Below are positions 50,250 to 62,842 of a stretch of 64,000 nucleotides of DNA, one piece after another. The translations under genes and the position numbers were made by a program. Numbering within the stretch: position 1 is the first letter of the stretch; every line of letters begins with the position of its first letter. Origin of the DNA: Diospyros lotus (lineage: Eukaryota > Streptophyta > Magnoliopsida > Ericales > Ebenaceae). The DNA lies in contig NC_068347.1 in NCBI RefSeq assembly GCF_014633365.1, positions 32,592,116-32,656,115 on the forward strand, read 5' to 3'. The notes below the pieces were generated by a model, which saw only the letters and a program-made list of their open reading frames with translations, was not told where the DNA came from and made no database searches.

Positions 50250-51840
50250 TCCTTTCTCTAAAAATCTATAGAACTAAATTGTGGTGAAGAGAAAGTTCTA
50301 GGATGGAACAAATATAGGAGATAATATGCCAATAAAATGATTTATATATGCCGAAGGAATATGTAGAAATATAAATTGGATCAATTAAATGCACCAACAG
50401 CTGTATGCATGGGAAGACGATCCATGAATACATGACTTAAATGACATATGGAAGCACAGGGAATGTGAAGTGGCATTTTTTGTCCATATTCATGATTTTC
50501 AATGATTTATGTGCATTTGTATTTAATTTATTATCAATGAGTTGTGTTTTTTTTACAATATGATAATATTTCTTATTTATATATACCACACAAATTGCCT
50601 GAAGTCCACATATCTATGTGGACAAAATAACGTCATTTTTGTTCTGGAGATTAATTTTCACACAATGTAAATTATTTCACTATATAAAATTCACTAATGA
50701 GAACCATAATAAGCATTAGGAAAACATATATAATGGGATTGAAACCATCATTTTTTGGTGCATTGAAACATCCTGTATTTAATAAATTGAATGTAGGCAG
50801 AGTAATAGTTTGAAAAAGAAGAAAAATTAGCACAGTCAACTTATTAAGTTTCCGCATTCCTAGTTTTAATTGATAGTTGTACATTCAGTAATATTTATTT
50901 ATTTGAAGAATTAACATTGTAACCATCATTAACCATACTTACCAAGTTGAATTTCAAAAGCTTTTCATCATTGTTTAATGTGTATAGATATATATTTTTT
51001 ATTTTTTAATTCCTAAATATTTTTCTGTTGCATTCAATAAATTGAATAATTTATTTTTTGATGTATTGGAACTGTTGTATTCAATAAATTGAATGATTCA
51101 TTTTTTGACTAATTGGAATTGTTGTATTTAATAAATTGAATAAATCATTTTTTGGTGCATTGAAACTTGCTGTATTCAATAAATTGAATGATTAATTTTT
51201 TGATTCATTGAAATTGTTGTATTTAATAAATTGAATAAATCATTTTTTGGTGTATTGAAACTTGCTGTATTCAATAAATTGAATAATTTATTTTTTAATG
51301 TATTGGAATCTGCTGTATTCAATAAATTGAATGTAGACAGAGTAATAACTTGGAGGAAAAAAAATGAATATAGTCAACTTATTAAGTTTTCGCCTTCCTA
51401 GTTATAATTGATAATTGTACATTCAACAATATTTATCTGCTTGAAGAATTAACTTTGAAACCATTATTAACTATATTTATTTGCTGTTTAATGTGTCTAA
51501 GATATATTTTTTTATTATTTAATTCTTAAATATTTATATATTGTATTCAATAAATTGAATAATTTATTTTTTGATGCATTGGAACTGTTGTAAATAATTT
51601 AATTATGTTAAAAAGATTCCATAAATAATTTAAGCAAATGGTATGAATATTAATACGTGTTGTGGTAGGAATGCAGTGAGGAACCACCTTCACTGCCGTT
51701 CCATTATAGCAACGAAATGGGAAATCATAGAAGTAGAAATAAGCCAATGTAGTCTGAATTCAGTGAGACATAACCCAACAGCCAAAAAAGGAAAAAAAAA
51801 AAAAACAAAAGGCAGTACTTGTCTGAATATGTAAGTGAAT
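50250..51840. other. Non-coding DNA between the two Helitron genes
   Basis: The stretch is AT-rich with internal repeats. The phrase ccataataagcattaggaaaa occurs near 50028 and again near 50703. Parts of the 5' tandem repeats (taattcctaaatattt, ctgtattcaataaattgaat) are scattered through it. It is presumably the RPA 3' region and RepHel promoter. No extra gene is supported. Confidence 0.5.
51030..51330. repeat. Minisatellite of AATAAATTGAAT units
   Basis: Roughly six units of about 50-60 bp share ttcaataaattgaat followed by atttttttgNtgNattgaaaNttgNtgta. The same unit type reappears in the five large repeats at 54489-57428. Confidence 0.75.
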
Positions 51841-51843
51841 AGA

Positions 51844-54398
51844 TTAACATCCACAATCCTCCTTCTCAACCTTCACGATGTTGCGAATTTTAGTAGCAGA
51901 AAGCTTTGTAGAAGAACCACCTTCACTGTCGAGCTCAGTGATGTCCAAGTCATCAGTTGACTTACGCTTCGACTTGCATGTAGATTTTATTGGTGTACCT
52001 ACCTCGTTTTCAGATACAGAATCCTAAAAGGGCGTTAGAAAAGCAAAATTAGTTAAGACCGTAGTAAGCATTAGAGACTGGTATAAAGAACTCTAAATAT
52101 AAGGATTGTAAAGTAGGCATACTTTAGGAACATATTCTTCGTGCTTGTCGAGCTTAGAAACTAAGTCAGATTCTTGTTCCACCTCGGTGCTCTCATCAAG
52201 TTTGTACTTTCCAATCAAGACTTGGTCATCGGTAAGCCTTGTCACAGAAAAAACCTCATCATTTTCACTTATGTTCTGCTCCTTTATATGTATTCTAAAC
52301 AAAGCCTTTCGCCCAACCAAGTCTTCGAGCTCATCAGGAAACTCGTTCTCTGAGGATTCCTATAAGTATCAATAAGTTGAAAATTGTATTAGAAAGGAAA
52401 GGGTTGATCAAATTGCCCAATTAGAAGAATTAAGATATTCTTACTTAAAACATAAAAATAAAACTTACCAGAGCCAATCGTTCCCTTAATTGTCTTGCAG
52501 TCTTACCGATTAGTTGTACGCTCTCCCGGTCCCATAGCAAAAAGAATGCGGTACCAGTCCCGTCAACAACCCTTACGCGTAACTTATATCTAGGATTACC
52601 CGAGCTATCATATCTACCACAATTTTCACAATACACACGTTTGCCCTGCTTTTGAACCTTTTTAGGACATTTTTTGCAACTCATATACCACCATTCTGAC
52701 TCCGAATGCACATCCACAATCCTTGCAGCAACCCAGCAATATACAGCCTTTGAAAAACGAAAAAAATGTAACATGAATATTAAAAAAAAAAATAATCTGA
52801 TAGGAGTTATTAAGGTTCTGCTAGATAGGAACTCTCTAATTACGGCAATGAAACTTATTAATTTATGGCTACCTCAGCACATTGAAGAACCTCTCTTATA
52901 GTCTTAAATTTGGTCAAACCGCCTTCAAGGTCTTCTGTTATAGAATAGACAGACGAATTTGAAATCTGGCTTATACGTTGTGAATTACATTCACGGACAG
53001 TCAACAACCTCGTAAATAGAAAAATACAGCGTGTTTAGAAACAAACCGATTTCAAAACAATAGCAAAAAATAAAACAGTCTAATTTGAATGATTTAGAAA
53101 CATACTTTGCCCGAAAATCCTCAACCTCGGCTATACTTGCATTCACCAGAACCTTTGTGACATAGTAGGAACTTGTCAACCTCATACCACCTAGAATTGA
53201 AAAACACAAACCATTAGAGGCGATCGACTTGTACAATAGGACAAAGCTAATAGCTTCCATAATCATTTAATTAGTACCATTGTAACTTTTCATACGGCAT
53301 AATTGCATAAGCACAATCACAGGTTCATTTGACGTAGATTCAAGATAGCTGTTTACCAGATCGACATGGTCACCCCAAAGAGTACATGGTAGTCGATTTT
53401 TTCTTCAAAACAGAAATTAAAAAAATGACCACATATCCAACAAAATATATTATAAATAAAATACCCAACACAGGTTATATAAAGATACATTCTGCAACAA
53501 AAAAAGATAAAAAAAAATTAAAGACAGATAAAAAAAATTAAAAGATCATACTCCAAATCTTCAAGAACAATATCAATACACTTTGTAGTGGATCCGGAAG
53601 ATGACTGAGTTCTAGCTTTGTCCTTCTGGACGACTTCGCCTATCACATCTTTAAATTCGAGATAAACATGGACAAAACAAAAATGAAAATGTATTAGAAT
53701 TATGGAATAGTGCGTCTCACCAAAAAGAGATGCAAGTGAACAGTGAAGAATAATCTTTAAAAAATTAACTAAAAAGATTGATTTAAATTAATTGGGAAAA
53801 GAAACAGAACAATGTAATAAAAAATTGACCAAAAAAAGAGGTAGAAAAAGATTAACTTAAAAAAGGGGCCGAAACACACCAAATAGATAAGTTTCCTTGG
53901 ACTGTGGACTGGACAGAATTTCGACAAAAGGCTTGAACCTATATATATCAATAGGAAATGATTGATCTTCAACCTCAATCACTTGAGTGGTCCTCATGAA
54001 ACTTAGCACGTACTTATGTGTGGTAGTCTTGAACGTCATAGTATTATGATCAACTACGAAATTTTTCATTATGTACAACTTGTGCTCTTCAATTTTATCC
54101 GCAAAGTAACGCATCAAGTTTTTCTTGATTATTGCATGCATTCGTGTCCCCTACACAACATGATAAATGACACATTACATATATTATATATTGGCAAAAA
54201 CAACAAAAGTGCATGGTAAGAACAAAAAGTAGCGTTTTCTGAACTTACATCTTTGTCAGACAATACTAAAGCGATGCTGTTAACCTCGTTTTGGTTATGA
54301 TAACTGTAAACTTCCCACTTCCGGATGACTCGTATCTTGAACGCCCAATTCGCCCGAGTGTTGTCAACATATCTCAGCATGTGCAGTATTTGAGCCAT
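51844..54398 (-). CDS. Helitron-encoded RPA1-like single-strand DNA-binding protein, multi-exon
   Basis: A replication protein A 70-kDa subunit homologue of the type found in plant Helitrons, thought to bind single-stranded DNA during transposition. Exon 1 is 54398-54249 (MAQILHMLRYVDNTRANWAF, first OB fold) and exon 2 is 54150-53880; the joint DKD-GTRMHA is typical of the family. Exon 3 starts at 53648 (DVIGEVVQKDK), followed by LPCTLWGDHVDLV (53275-53400), LTSSYYVTKVLVN (about 53190) and the C-terminal OB fold with a four-cysteine zinc finger, CKKCPKK...YCENCGRY (52620-52690). A charged tail ends KVEKEDCGC at 51844. Introns checked are GT-AG and keep phase; small exons in the middle and tail were only partly traced. 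No disabling mutation was seen. Confidence 0.85.
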
Positions 54399-54488
54399 GG
54401 AAAATACTGTGTCTCAGTTTTAGTTTGCAGAGAAATAGGTTGAATGAAGAATATTTATTTGCTGTATTCCTAAATATTTATATGCTGT

Positions 54489-57428
54489 ATTCAGATGCCA
54501 TTTAGGGAGCAGATAAATTTGTTTGTTTGACAAACAGGTTCCAAAGACGTTCCACTTGTTTGGAGGGGTAATTTTATATTGTGTTTAATGTGTAAGATAT
54601 GTTTTTTTATTTCTTAATTCCTAAATATTTAACTATATTTATCTGCTGTTTGATGTATTAAAATTCTTGTATTTAGGGCATTTCTTGGAAGCGTGAGCAA
54701 CTACTGTGCACGGAATGTCAAGTGCCCGATTTTGATAGTGAAGAGGCCGAAATCAACATCTGATAAGTTTAAATAAATTATTTTTTGATGCATTGGAATT
54801 GCTATATGCAATAAATTGAATAATTCAATTTTTAGTATATTGAAACTTGTTGTATTTAATAAGTTGAATAAAATATTATTGAATAATTTATTTATTGGTT
54901 CATTGAAATATGTTATATTTAATAATTTGAATAAATCTGCCTCATTGAATAAACTTGTTATATTTTTTGAATTGCTATATTTAATATACCTGTTACATTG
55001 AAACTTGTTAAATAATTAATATAAGTAGAGTAATAACTTGAGAAAAAAATAAATAAATCAGTACAGTTTAGGCGAGAAATTGGGATTCAGATGCCATTTA
55101 GGGAGCAGATAAATTTGTTTGTTTGACAAACAGGTTCCAAAGACATTCCACTTGTTTGGAGGGGTAATTTTATATTGTGTTTAATGTGTAAGATATGTTT
55201 TTTTATTTCTTAATTCCTAAATATTTAACTATATTTATCTGCTGTTTGATGTATTAAAATTCTTGTATTTAGGGCATTTCTTGGAAGCGTGAGCAACTAC
55301 TGTGCACGGAATGTCAAGTGCCCGATTTTGATAGTGAAGAGGCCGAAATCAACATCTGATAAGTTTAAATAAATTATTTTTTGATGCATTGGAATTGCTA
55401 TATGCAATAAATTGAATAATTCAATTTTTAGTATATTGAAACTTGTTGTATTTAATAAGTTGAATAAAATATAGTTGAATAATTTATTTATTGGTTCATT
55501 GAAATATGTTATATTTAATAATTTGAATAAATCTGCCTCATTGAATAAACTTGTTATATTTTTTGAATTGCTATATTTAATATACCTGTTACATTGAAAC
55601 TTGTTAAATAATTAATATAAGTAGAGTAATAACTTGAGAAAAAAATAAATAAATCAGTACAGTTTAGGCGGGAAATTGGGATTCAGATGCCATTTAGGGA
55701 GCAGATAAATTTGTTTGTTTGACAAACAGGTTCCAAAGACATTCCACTTGTTTGGAGGGGTAATTTTATATTGTGTTTAATGTGTAAGATATGTTTTTTT
55801 ATTTCTTAATTCCTAAATATTTAACTATATTTATCTGCTGTTTGATGTATTGAAATTCTTTTATTTAGGGCATTTCTTGGAAGCGTGAGCAACTACTATG
55901 CACGGAATGTCAAGTGCCCAATTTTGATAGTGAAGAGGCCGAAATCAACATCTGATAATTTTAAATAAATTATTTTTTGATGCATTGGAATTGCTATATG
56001 CAATAAATTGAATAATTCAATTTTTAGTATATTGAAACTTGTTGTATTTAATAAGTTGAATAAAATATTATTGAATAATTTATTTATTGGTTCATTGAAA
56101 TCTGTTATATTTAATAATTTGAATAAATCTGCCCCATTGAATAAAGATACTTAATTGAAACCTGTTACATTGAAACTTGTTGAATAATTAATATAAGTAG
56201 AGTAATAACTTGAGAAAAAAATAAATAAATCAATACAGTTTAGGCGGGAAATTGGGATTCAGATGCCATTTAGGGAGCAGATAAATTTGTTTGTTTGACA
56301 AACAGGTTCCAAAGACATTCCACTTGTTTAGAGGGGTAATTTTATATTGTGTTTAATGTGTAAGATATGTTTTTTTATTTCTTAATTCCTAAATATTTAA
56401 CTATATTTATCTGCTGTTTGATGTATTGAAATTCTTGTATTTAGGGCATTTCTTGGAAGCGTGAGCAACTACTGTGCACGGAATGTCAAGTGCCCGATTT
56501 TGATAGTGAAGAGGCCGAAATCAACATCTGATAAGTTTAAATAAATTATTTTTTGATGCATTGGAATTGCTATATGCAATAAATTGAATAATTCAATTTT
56601 TAGTATATTGAAACTTGTTGTATTTAATAAGTTGAATAAAATATTATTGAATAATTTATTTATTGGTTCATTGAAATATGTTATATTTAATAATTTGAAT
56701 AAATCTGCCTCATTGAATAAACTTGTTATATTTTTTGAATTGCTATATTTAATATACCTGTTACATTGAAACTTGTTAAATAATTAATATAAGTAGAGTA
56801 ATAACTTGAGAAAAAAATAAATAAATCAGTACAGTTTAGGCGGGAAATTGGGATTCAGATGCCATTTAGGGAGCAGATAAATTTGTTTGTTTGACAAACA
56901 GGTTCCAAAGACATTCCACTTGTTTGGAGGGGTAATTTTATATTGTGTTTAATGTGTAAGATATGTTTTTTTATTTCTTAATTCCTAAATATTTAACTAT
57001 ATTTATCTGCTGTTTGATGTATTGAAATTCTTGTATTTAGGGCATTTCTTGGAAGCGTGAGCAACTACTGTGCACGGAATGTCAAGTGCCCGATTTTGAT
57101 AGTGAAGAGGCCGAAATCAACATCTGATAAGTTTAAATAAATTATTTTTTGATGCATTGGAATTGCTATATGCAATAAATTGAATAATTCAATTTTTAGT
57201 ATATTGAAACTTGTTGTATTTAATAAGTTGAATAAAATATAGTTGAATAATTTATTTATTGGTTCATTGAAATCTGTTATATTTAATAATTTGAATAAAT
57301 CTGCCTCATTGAATAAAGATACTTAATTGAAACCTGTTACATTGAAACTTGTTGAATAATTAATATAAGTAGAGTAATAATTTGAGAAAAAAATAAATAA
57401 ATCAATACAGTTTAGGCGGGAAATTGGG
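54489..57428. repeat. Five tandem repeats of 576-596 bp
   Basis: Each unit begins attcagatgccatttagggagcag, at 54489, 55085, 55681, 56257 and 56853, and ends in ggcgggaaattggg. Units are about 97-99% alike; units 3 and 5 are 20 bp shorter through a deletion near their ends. Each contains an exon-like stretch on the + strand: T-rich tract, TTTAG, then 28 open codons (GISWKREQLLCTECQ...) and TGATAA. The stretch ttgacaaacaggttccaaagac also has a diverged match at 48432-48455 in the RepHel intron. Confidence 0.92.
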
Positions 57429-57439
57429 CAAGTACAAAC

Positions 57440-60115
57440 ATGTATCATTTTGACAATTGCAGCGACGCAATGCCTCGCTTCTTCCTTCCGTCAATGGCGT
57501 TGGTGATGATATCTTTGATCGGGTCAACGTTGTATGAGGTGAATGGTGAGGGAGAGCCCAGTTTTTCTTTTTTTTTTTTTAAGAAAACTAGGGTTCATGT
57601 CAGTGAGGTGAATGGTGAGGGAGAGCCCAGTTTTTCTTTTTTTTTTTAAAGAAAACTAGGGTACATGTCATGAACCAGCTCCAGACCTATATATTGATTG
57701 CTCATTGCAAGTCTAAAGAGAATGATCTTGTAAGCACCACCGGCCGAATATCTCAATCATCCGGTATACCTGAATGGAAGCACTTACAAAAGGGAAAAGA
57801 GAATAAAACACAAAACGAGAATTTACCCTAACATGCATGCATAAAAAAACAACAGCGGAAGCAAACTACAAATATGCACGCACACAAGTACTCTGCTGGA
57901 ACAGCGGTCATGGAGTATAATAATATATACAGATGCCTGTGCCAACAATAGAAGATACAAGAAATAACCAGGCACAGCAAAAAATAAGAGACAAAAATAC
58001 TGACAAAATATTAGAGACAATGGGGGCACCTATCTGTACACCATACCAACGCGACCGGCTGCTAGGCAGTGCAATCTTCGCCCTCGACCTTCGATTTCCC
58101 CTTACCTGGAATGATAGAAAGCAGGGTGAGTCGCAAGATTCAGCAAGTTTATAAGAAAAGAAAGATTATAAATAGAAGAGGAGATCACCCCAAACACAAT
58201 CTTGCACGTACACACAAACCATAAGACGCTACAATACAACAGTGCAGCATAATAAAAAGCATATACCGGTCCTTGGGACCCACACAAGACACCCGGCACC
58301 CAAGTCCCATACCAACCTGCCGCTGCCCTAAAAGGCAACAAATATTTTCAACAAACCTGTGCACACTGCCCCGGGTCGGTACTCCCGTCACCCGTGCGTC
58401 CGTGTTGGTACTCCCGACACCCGAGCCATAGGCTCCCTCGAAACAGTCCTCCCGTTCGAGAACTAATAACTACCAGTAACCATGCGATACACATAAAAAT
58501 GCAATGGCGTAGTGAGCATCAATGTGATACACTAGCACCCATACATCCAGACATCAGGCCATGCTCCGCCCACATAGTAAACCACACGCGATGCATATGC
58601 CCATGCTGGATGCAACATAACCAAGCTAGAATGTCCGTGACCAAGCATAACGAGATCATGAAAACCCCAACATGCAACACGTACCCATGTACACACTAAA
58701 CCATGTAACAAGAATAAAATGTAACCAGTCATGCTATATTCACGTAACGGTAGAGCTCATTAACAGTGCCTGGCACCGATCAATGGTCAGTGAATAGGAG
58801 TGACTAGCCGACGGCCTAAGATAGACCGTACAACAGTCACTCCGTCACCGAACAGTCGATCCTTACCCCCACTACCCAACCGCTCTAGCTTATGAACAAC
58901 CAAAATCGATAATAATACCCGAACAACTAAGAAGAGGTCAGTTTAATAAATTAAATTTAAAGCAATTCATTTAAAATTTTCATAATTAATTAACGGTTGA
59001 AACAAACGAAGGGAGGTCAAATAAATTGACAATGAAAGAAACATTGCAGAGGGTATAAAGAACTTGTCTTTACGAAGATATCCTTAGGCTTGTTTTGTCC
59101 CAACGCGGTAAAAATTATACAAACTGCAACACCCAATAATTTACCAAAATTAACAAAATTGAACTCTAAATGAAATTTCAACCGTACGAAATATAGTACT
59201 CAGCTCCCTGAATTACCTGGTATCATCGAATTACGGTTAAAAGTGAGATTTTCTGAAAAAAAATCCCAATTTTCCAAAATTCCTGCTGCTCGCGCACGCG
59301 TCGCTGCTTCTGCCCAATTTCTTCCGCTGCTGCCGATTAATTGCTCCAATAGCCTGTTTAATTGGCTGATTAGAGACTTTAACTTAAAGGAGAAATGCTT
59401 GGAGGAGAGGCAGCCACGTTGTTGCCCCAATTTCTTCCATACGACACCGTTCTAGTGCTTTAATAATGTTGGAATTAATTTCCAACAACAACAACCAGCC
59501 AAACAGCCCCCATGCGCGCCTGCCACTTGATCCAATAAGCACCTTATTAATAATATACACATTCACTTGTATTTAATTGCTAACTTGAGTTAGCTTTATT
59601 AAACTTGGCATCTTCGGCACTTCACGCACTGCACCCTCCAATTCCTTAATCTCTTAATAAATTATTATTATGATGCTTGATAATGAACTTATTCTTACAC
59701 TTAATATTATAATTGTTAATGTCATTATTCTCATACTTATTATCATTATAGTTATTAACAATATATTTTAATATCTTTTTTAAATTAAATTAACTCAATA
59801 ACAATTAATTAAATTAAATTACGATTTACGAGTCGCTACAGATTTGATCTAGGCGAGAGAAGAGTTCAAGCTGGGCAAGAGTTTAGTTGGATATTCGTTC
59901 CCAACATCATTGGAGAGCGCACTCTCTCCTTCTGCCACTTCTATTGGCGCTCTCACGAAAATGTCTTTAATGCTTACGATAAGAACATAGCCAAGCGTTG
60001 TAAGTCTTTGACGAAGTATGATAACCATTGCTATTGGTCTGTAAGATCAGACGGGTTTTATTTTAGTGGTACCAACGAAACTGGTAGTTATAGCAAATGG
60101 CATGACTGGCAGTAG
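57440..60115 (+). pseudogene. SPH pseudogene split by an LTR, paralogue of 6285-9760
   Basis: The N-terminal part from the ATG at 57440 encodes the signal peptide (PRFFLPSMALVMISLIG) and then a tandemly duplicated segment of about 66 bp (gaggtgaatggtgagggagagccc, twice) ending in T-runs. An LTR occupies 57729-59840. The C-terminal part (59846-60115) keeps SFCHFYW, CYWSVRSDG and YFSGTN in one frame and ends with TAG. Unlike its paralogue it has Trp in KWHDWQ and Phe in GFYFSG, so its 3' part is closer to intact genes. The promoter was removed: sequence upstream is the Helitron. Confidence 0.9.
57729..59840 (-). mobile_element. Solo LTR, long-LTR family member 3
   Basis: On the minus strand it starts TGTAGCGACTCG and ends CCGGTGGTGCTTACA. 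It is 2112 bp, with target duplication GATCT (57724-57728) and GATTT (59841-59845, one substitution). The paralogue at 9484-9493 (GATCTGATCT) is the empty site. It shares the hairpin (58128-58141) and TTCCAGGTAAG (minus strand, about 58102-58112) with the other members. No pol domain is present. Confidence 0.88.
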
Positions 60116-61603
60116 TGATATGTTATCACGTCAATGTCGGGCAACATATATAATTGTTATTCAATGTGTATAAGAGATTAGTTTTATTTTTTTAAGAGAA
60201 TAAAATAAACTCGTAATTTTAAATTTTAGATCAAAAAAAAAGTTGAAGTATAAAAATAATTAATGACCCTAACAATCTAAACTCAAGTCCAAATCAAATA
60301 CTCCATTATATATAATTTCACCTCATATACGTATTTATAGAGTCATTAAAGAATCCTTCCTCCTTCAAAACAAACTAAAAAACCCTAATAATAGAATATG
60401 CTTGATGTGATTGGAGCTCTAATTTGAGACTAATTTTGAGGGTTAAGATTTGATTTGAGGTAGATGGAATATAAAATTCACTGGATGTCATTTCGATAGC
60501 ATCTATTGTAAGGGCAAATGTGGCATTAAGTTTGAAAGAATAAGAGTTTATTTGGGCCTTTTGAAAGGAGGAGGGCCCATTTAGCCCCTAAGCCAATGTG
60601 CAAATGCTAATTTGACACTTATTTTATGTAATTAAGATATACTACCACTGAAAAAAATGAAAAATTTTGTCTAAAATTGAAAAGCCAAGTAAAATTCTTT
60701 TTTTTTATTTTTAATTAACCCTTCCTACGCCAATTCTCATAGTAATCCACTTGCCAACCAATAGATAAAAATCATACTTGTCCAATACTTCAATTCAAGT
60801 AGTTTCACTTTCGTTTTTACTATCAAGTTCCCAAACACTTCAAAATAATTAATGTAACTGTATGTTAAACAATTGTCACTAAATAACATAAGGTTATGTT
60901 TGGCATATATAATTGAAATTGGACTAATCATGAAAATAATCCAATCTTTTATGCGAATTTGTAATTTTATACAATTCTTTCTATTTTGACAATTAGATCC
61001 AAATTAGCTTAATTGGATGTAATTTTATCTAACATATAAAATTGATTTAGAGAGAGTGTGTTCATATTAATTTGACATAAAATGTGTCATATAATAATAA
61101 TATTTATGAAAATTACATATACATATAAGTAAAATATATATATATATAACCCATAAAAAAGAACAAAAGAAAAAAATAAATGTGCAACAAGTTACATTTT
61201 TTTTTTTTTTTACTTATGTGTATATGTACAAATATTACTATTATATGACACCTAACATGATAAGTTAGTATGAACACACTCTCTCTAAATTTATAGATAA
61301 AATTTTACCAAATTGATTCAATTTGGTATTAATTGTTAAAATTAAAATGATTAAATAAAATTATAAATTTACAAAAAGAATTGAATTTTTTTCATCATTA
61401 CCCCTTTGAAATTTTGGAATTCTTACCCTTTTTAGTTTAAATCCCCTTTGAATTTAGCAGCAAGAGAAAGGCCCTATAACCTTTAGATCCTGGGCTCAAG
61501 TCAGATTGGACTAAAGCAAAGCATTCACAATTTTTCAATTCCAAAACCATTTTAAGAAATTAGTTACATGGGTGGTATAATTACATGGGTAGTATAATTG
61601 TTA

Positions 61604-61775
61604 GAATCATGCTACATGTATATCATTTTTGTATATTTTGAATTATATAAAGAGATATTATGACTAAAATGCCCTTCGCCTTCATGCTCCTCACATGCTT
61701 CTATGCGCCTCACGAGGAACTTTTTGTCATTGATACACTTTTATGTAGTTCAAGGTATACCAATAGCAATTATTC
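61604..61775. mobile_element. Mutator-type MITE (172 bp)
   Basis: A perfect 9-bp target duplication TAATTGTTA (61595-61603, 61776-61784) flanks imperfect inverted ends GAATCATGCTAC and GGTATACCAATAGCAATTATTC. Copy A has the single TAATTGTTA at 12009-12017. A 9-bp duplication is the Mutator hallmark. No coding capacity. Confidence 0.85.
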
Positions 61776-61816
61776 TAATTGTTACAGTCATTGAATGCTC
61801 AACCCACCCTTTGAAT

Positions 61817-62673
61817 TGTTGTGATTTTGGTGTGTGAGTGTAAGTGCGTGTGTGGGTGATTGTCCCACATTGGTTGTGTAAAGAGATGGGAGTGGGTATT
61901 TATACTCCACCTTCCCACTTGGGGTTGGGTCCTAAGTGGCACCCAGATTTTGTGAGCGAGCGAACCCTTTGGGCCTCGCACATTGCCGTTGGTCGGACGG
62001 GCGGGCGGGTCGGTATATATCTTTTTATATAAAGAAAATTAAAACAAAACAAAATTGTTTTCTTTTATATTTTATTTTTGCTTCTTCTAGAAGCGGTCTG
62101 GGTTTCCGAAGCGACTCCTCTTTTCTCAGTTGCTGCTTCATCTTCCCCAAGCAACGGACATTGAAGCCGGTGTTCAATGCAAGCTTTAAGTTCGCCATCT
62201 CTTCGGTGTCCCAACGCAGTCTATAAAAGGCTGGTCGCGCTTCGATCTTGGATCATCAAGTACACAGTGCTTCTTCTTCCTCTCAAGTGTCGTTTGTCAC
62301 AGATTGGGTTTCATCGAGTTCTGCCATATCCGAACGGTAGTGGTCGCCGTCCGTCGGAGTTGACCGTTGTAACCTGTGTAGACAGTCGCCGTAGCCTGCT
62401 AGTGACCGGAGCAGGGCACATCTGTGCAGCGTGTGTGTATCTGCCGTCGTTCACCTCACTAAGAGCTGGGTTTGGATTCCAATTATATCTTCCTTGTTGC
62501 CACTATTGTCGCGAATATACTGCTGTGAGTATTTTGTGTTCATTATACTCTGTGTTTGGGAACTTCGTATACACAACGTTGCTGCCAGTGGGTTTGGGGA
62601 TTTAGTAAAATTGTTTGCCATTATTCTTGATTGTGCCAACGTTCTACATACGTTTTGTGTTGCTGTTCTAACA
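61817..62673 (+). mobile_element. Solo LTR, probably Ty1/copia (857 bp)
   Basis: TGTTGTGATT to GTTCTAACA is flanked by the perfect 5-bp duplication TGAAT (61812-61816, 62674-62678); copy A has one TGAAT at this place (12047-12051). The orientation is suggested by gtcccacattggttgtgtaaagagatgg, a phrase common near the start of plant copia LTRs, and a TATA-like ctataaaagg at 62220-62229. Open frames inside are not genes. Confidence 0.85.
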
Positions 62674-62674
62674 T

Positions 62675-62842
62675 GAATGGCCATTGTGTTACTCCATCAA
62701 TGCTCATTTATTCACTTGCCACAGCTGATCGAAGAGGGTTCAACCAAACAACTTCTCAAAAAATGTATATATATATGTATGTGTGCGCGCGCAAGTGTAT
62801 GTAATGTGCATCTTCATCAAAGATATATAGGTAGACATAAAC
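62675..62842 (+). promoter_or_regulatory. Upstream region of the SPH gene at 62843
   Basis: It keeps ccatcaatgctcatttattcacttgcc and the TA/TG/CG tract (62764-62795), but the LTR at 61817-62673 and the MITE at 61604-61775 now separate it from the part of the module that starts attgaatgctcaacc. This gene may therefore be regulated differently from its twin at 12219. Confidence 0.5.

Larger units (their letters stand above)
42741..57428 (-). mobile_element. Autonomous-type Helitron, about 14.7 kb
   Basis: The minus-strand 3' end is a hairpin (CGTGCATCGCACGGGT) followed by CGAGAACTAG, whose last G is position 42741; the next host base is T. Copy A shows the unoccupied site at ctaagtaaA/Taatttatc (about 6230-6245). 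The element carries RepHel and RPA-like genes on its own strand and tandem repeats at its 5' side. The right border is the end of the fifth repeat: host sequence resumes at 57431 with GTACAAACATG, equal to 6309 onward, so about 70 bp of host flank and probably the true 5' TC terminus were deleted. Confidence 0.88.

Noticed and set aside
54816..56769. 61-codon open frame present twice.
   Set aside because: It is AT-rich, falls in tandem repeat units and is broken in the others, unlike the 28-codon exon-like stretch.
61844..62676. Open frames up to 142 codons with plausible codon use.
   Set aside because: They are fully contained in or run across a solo LTR with a perfect TGAAT duplication that is absent from copy A.
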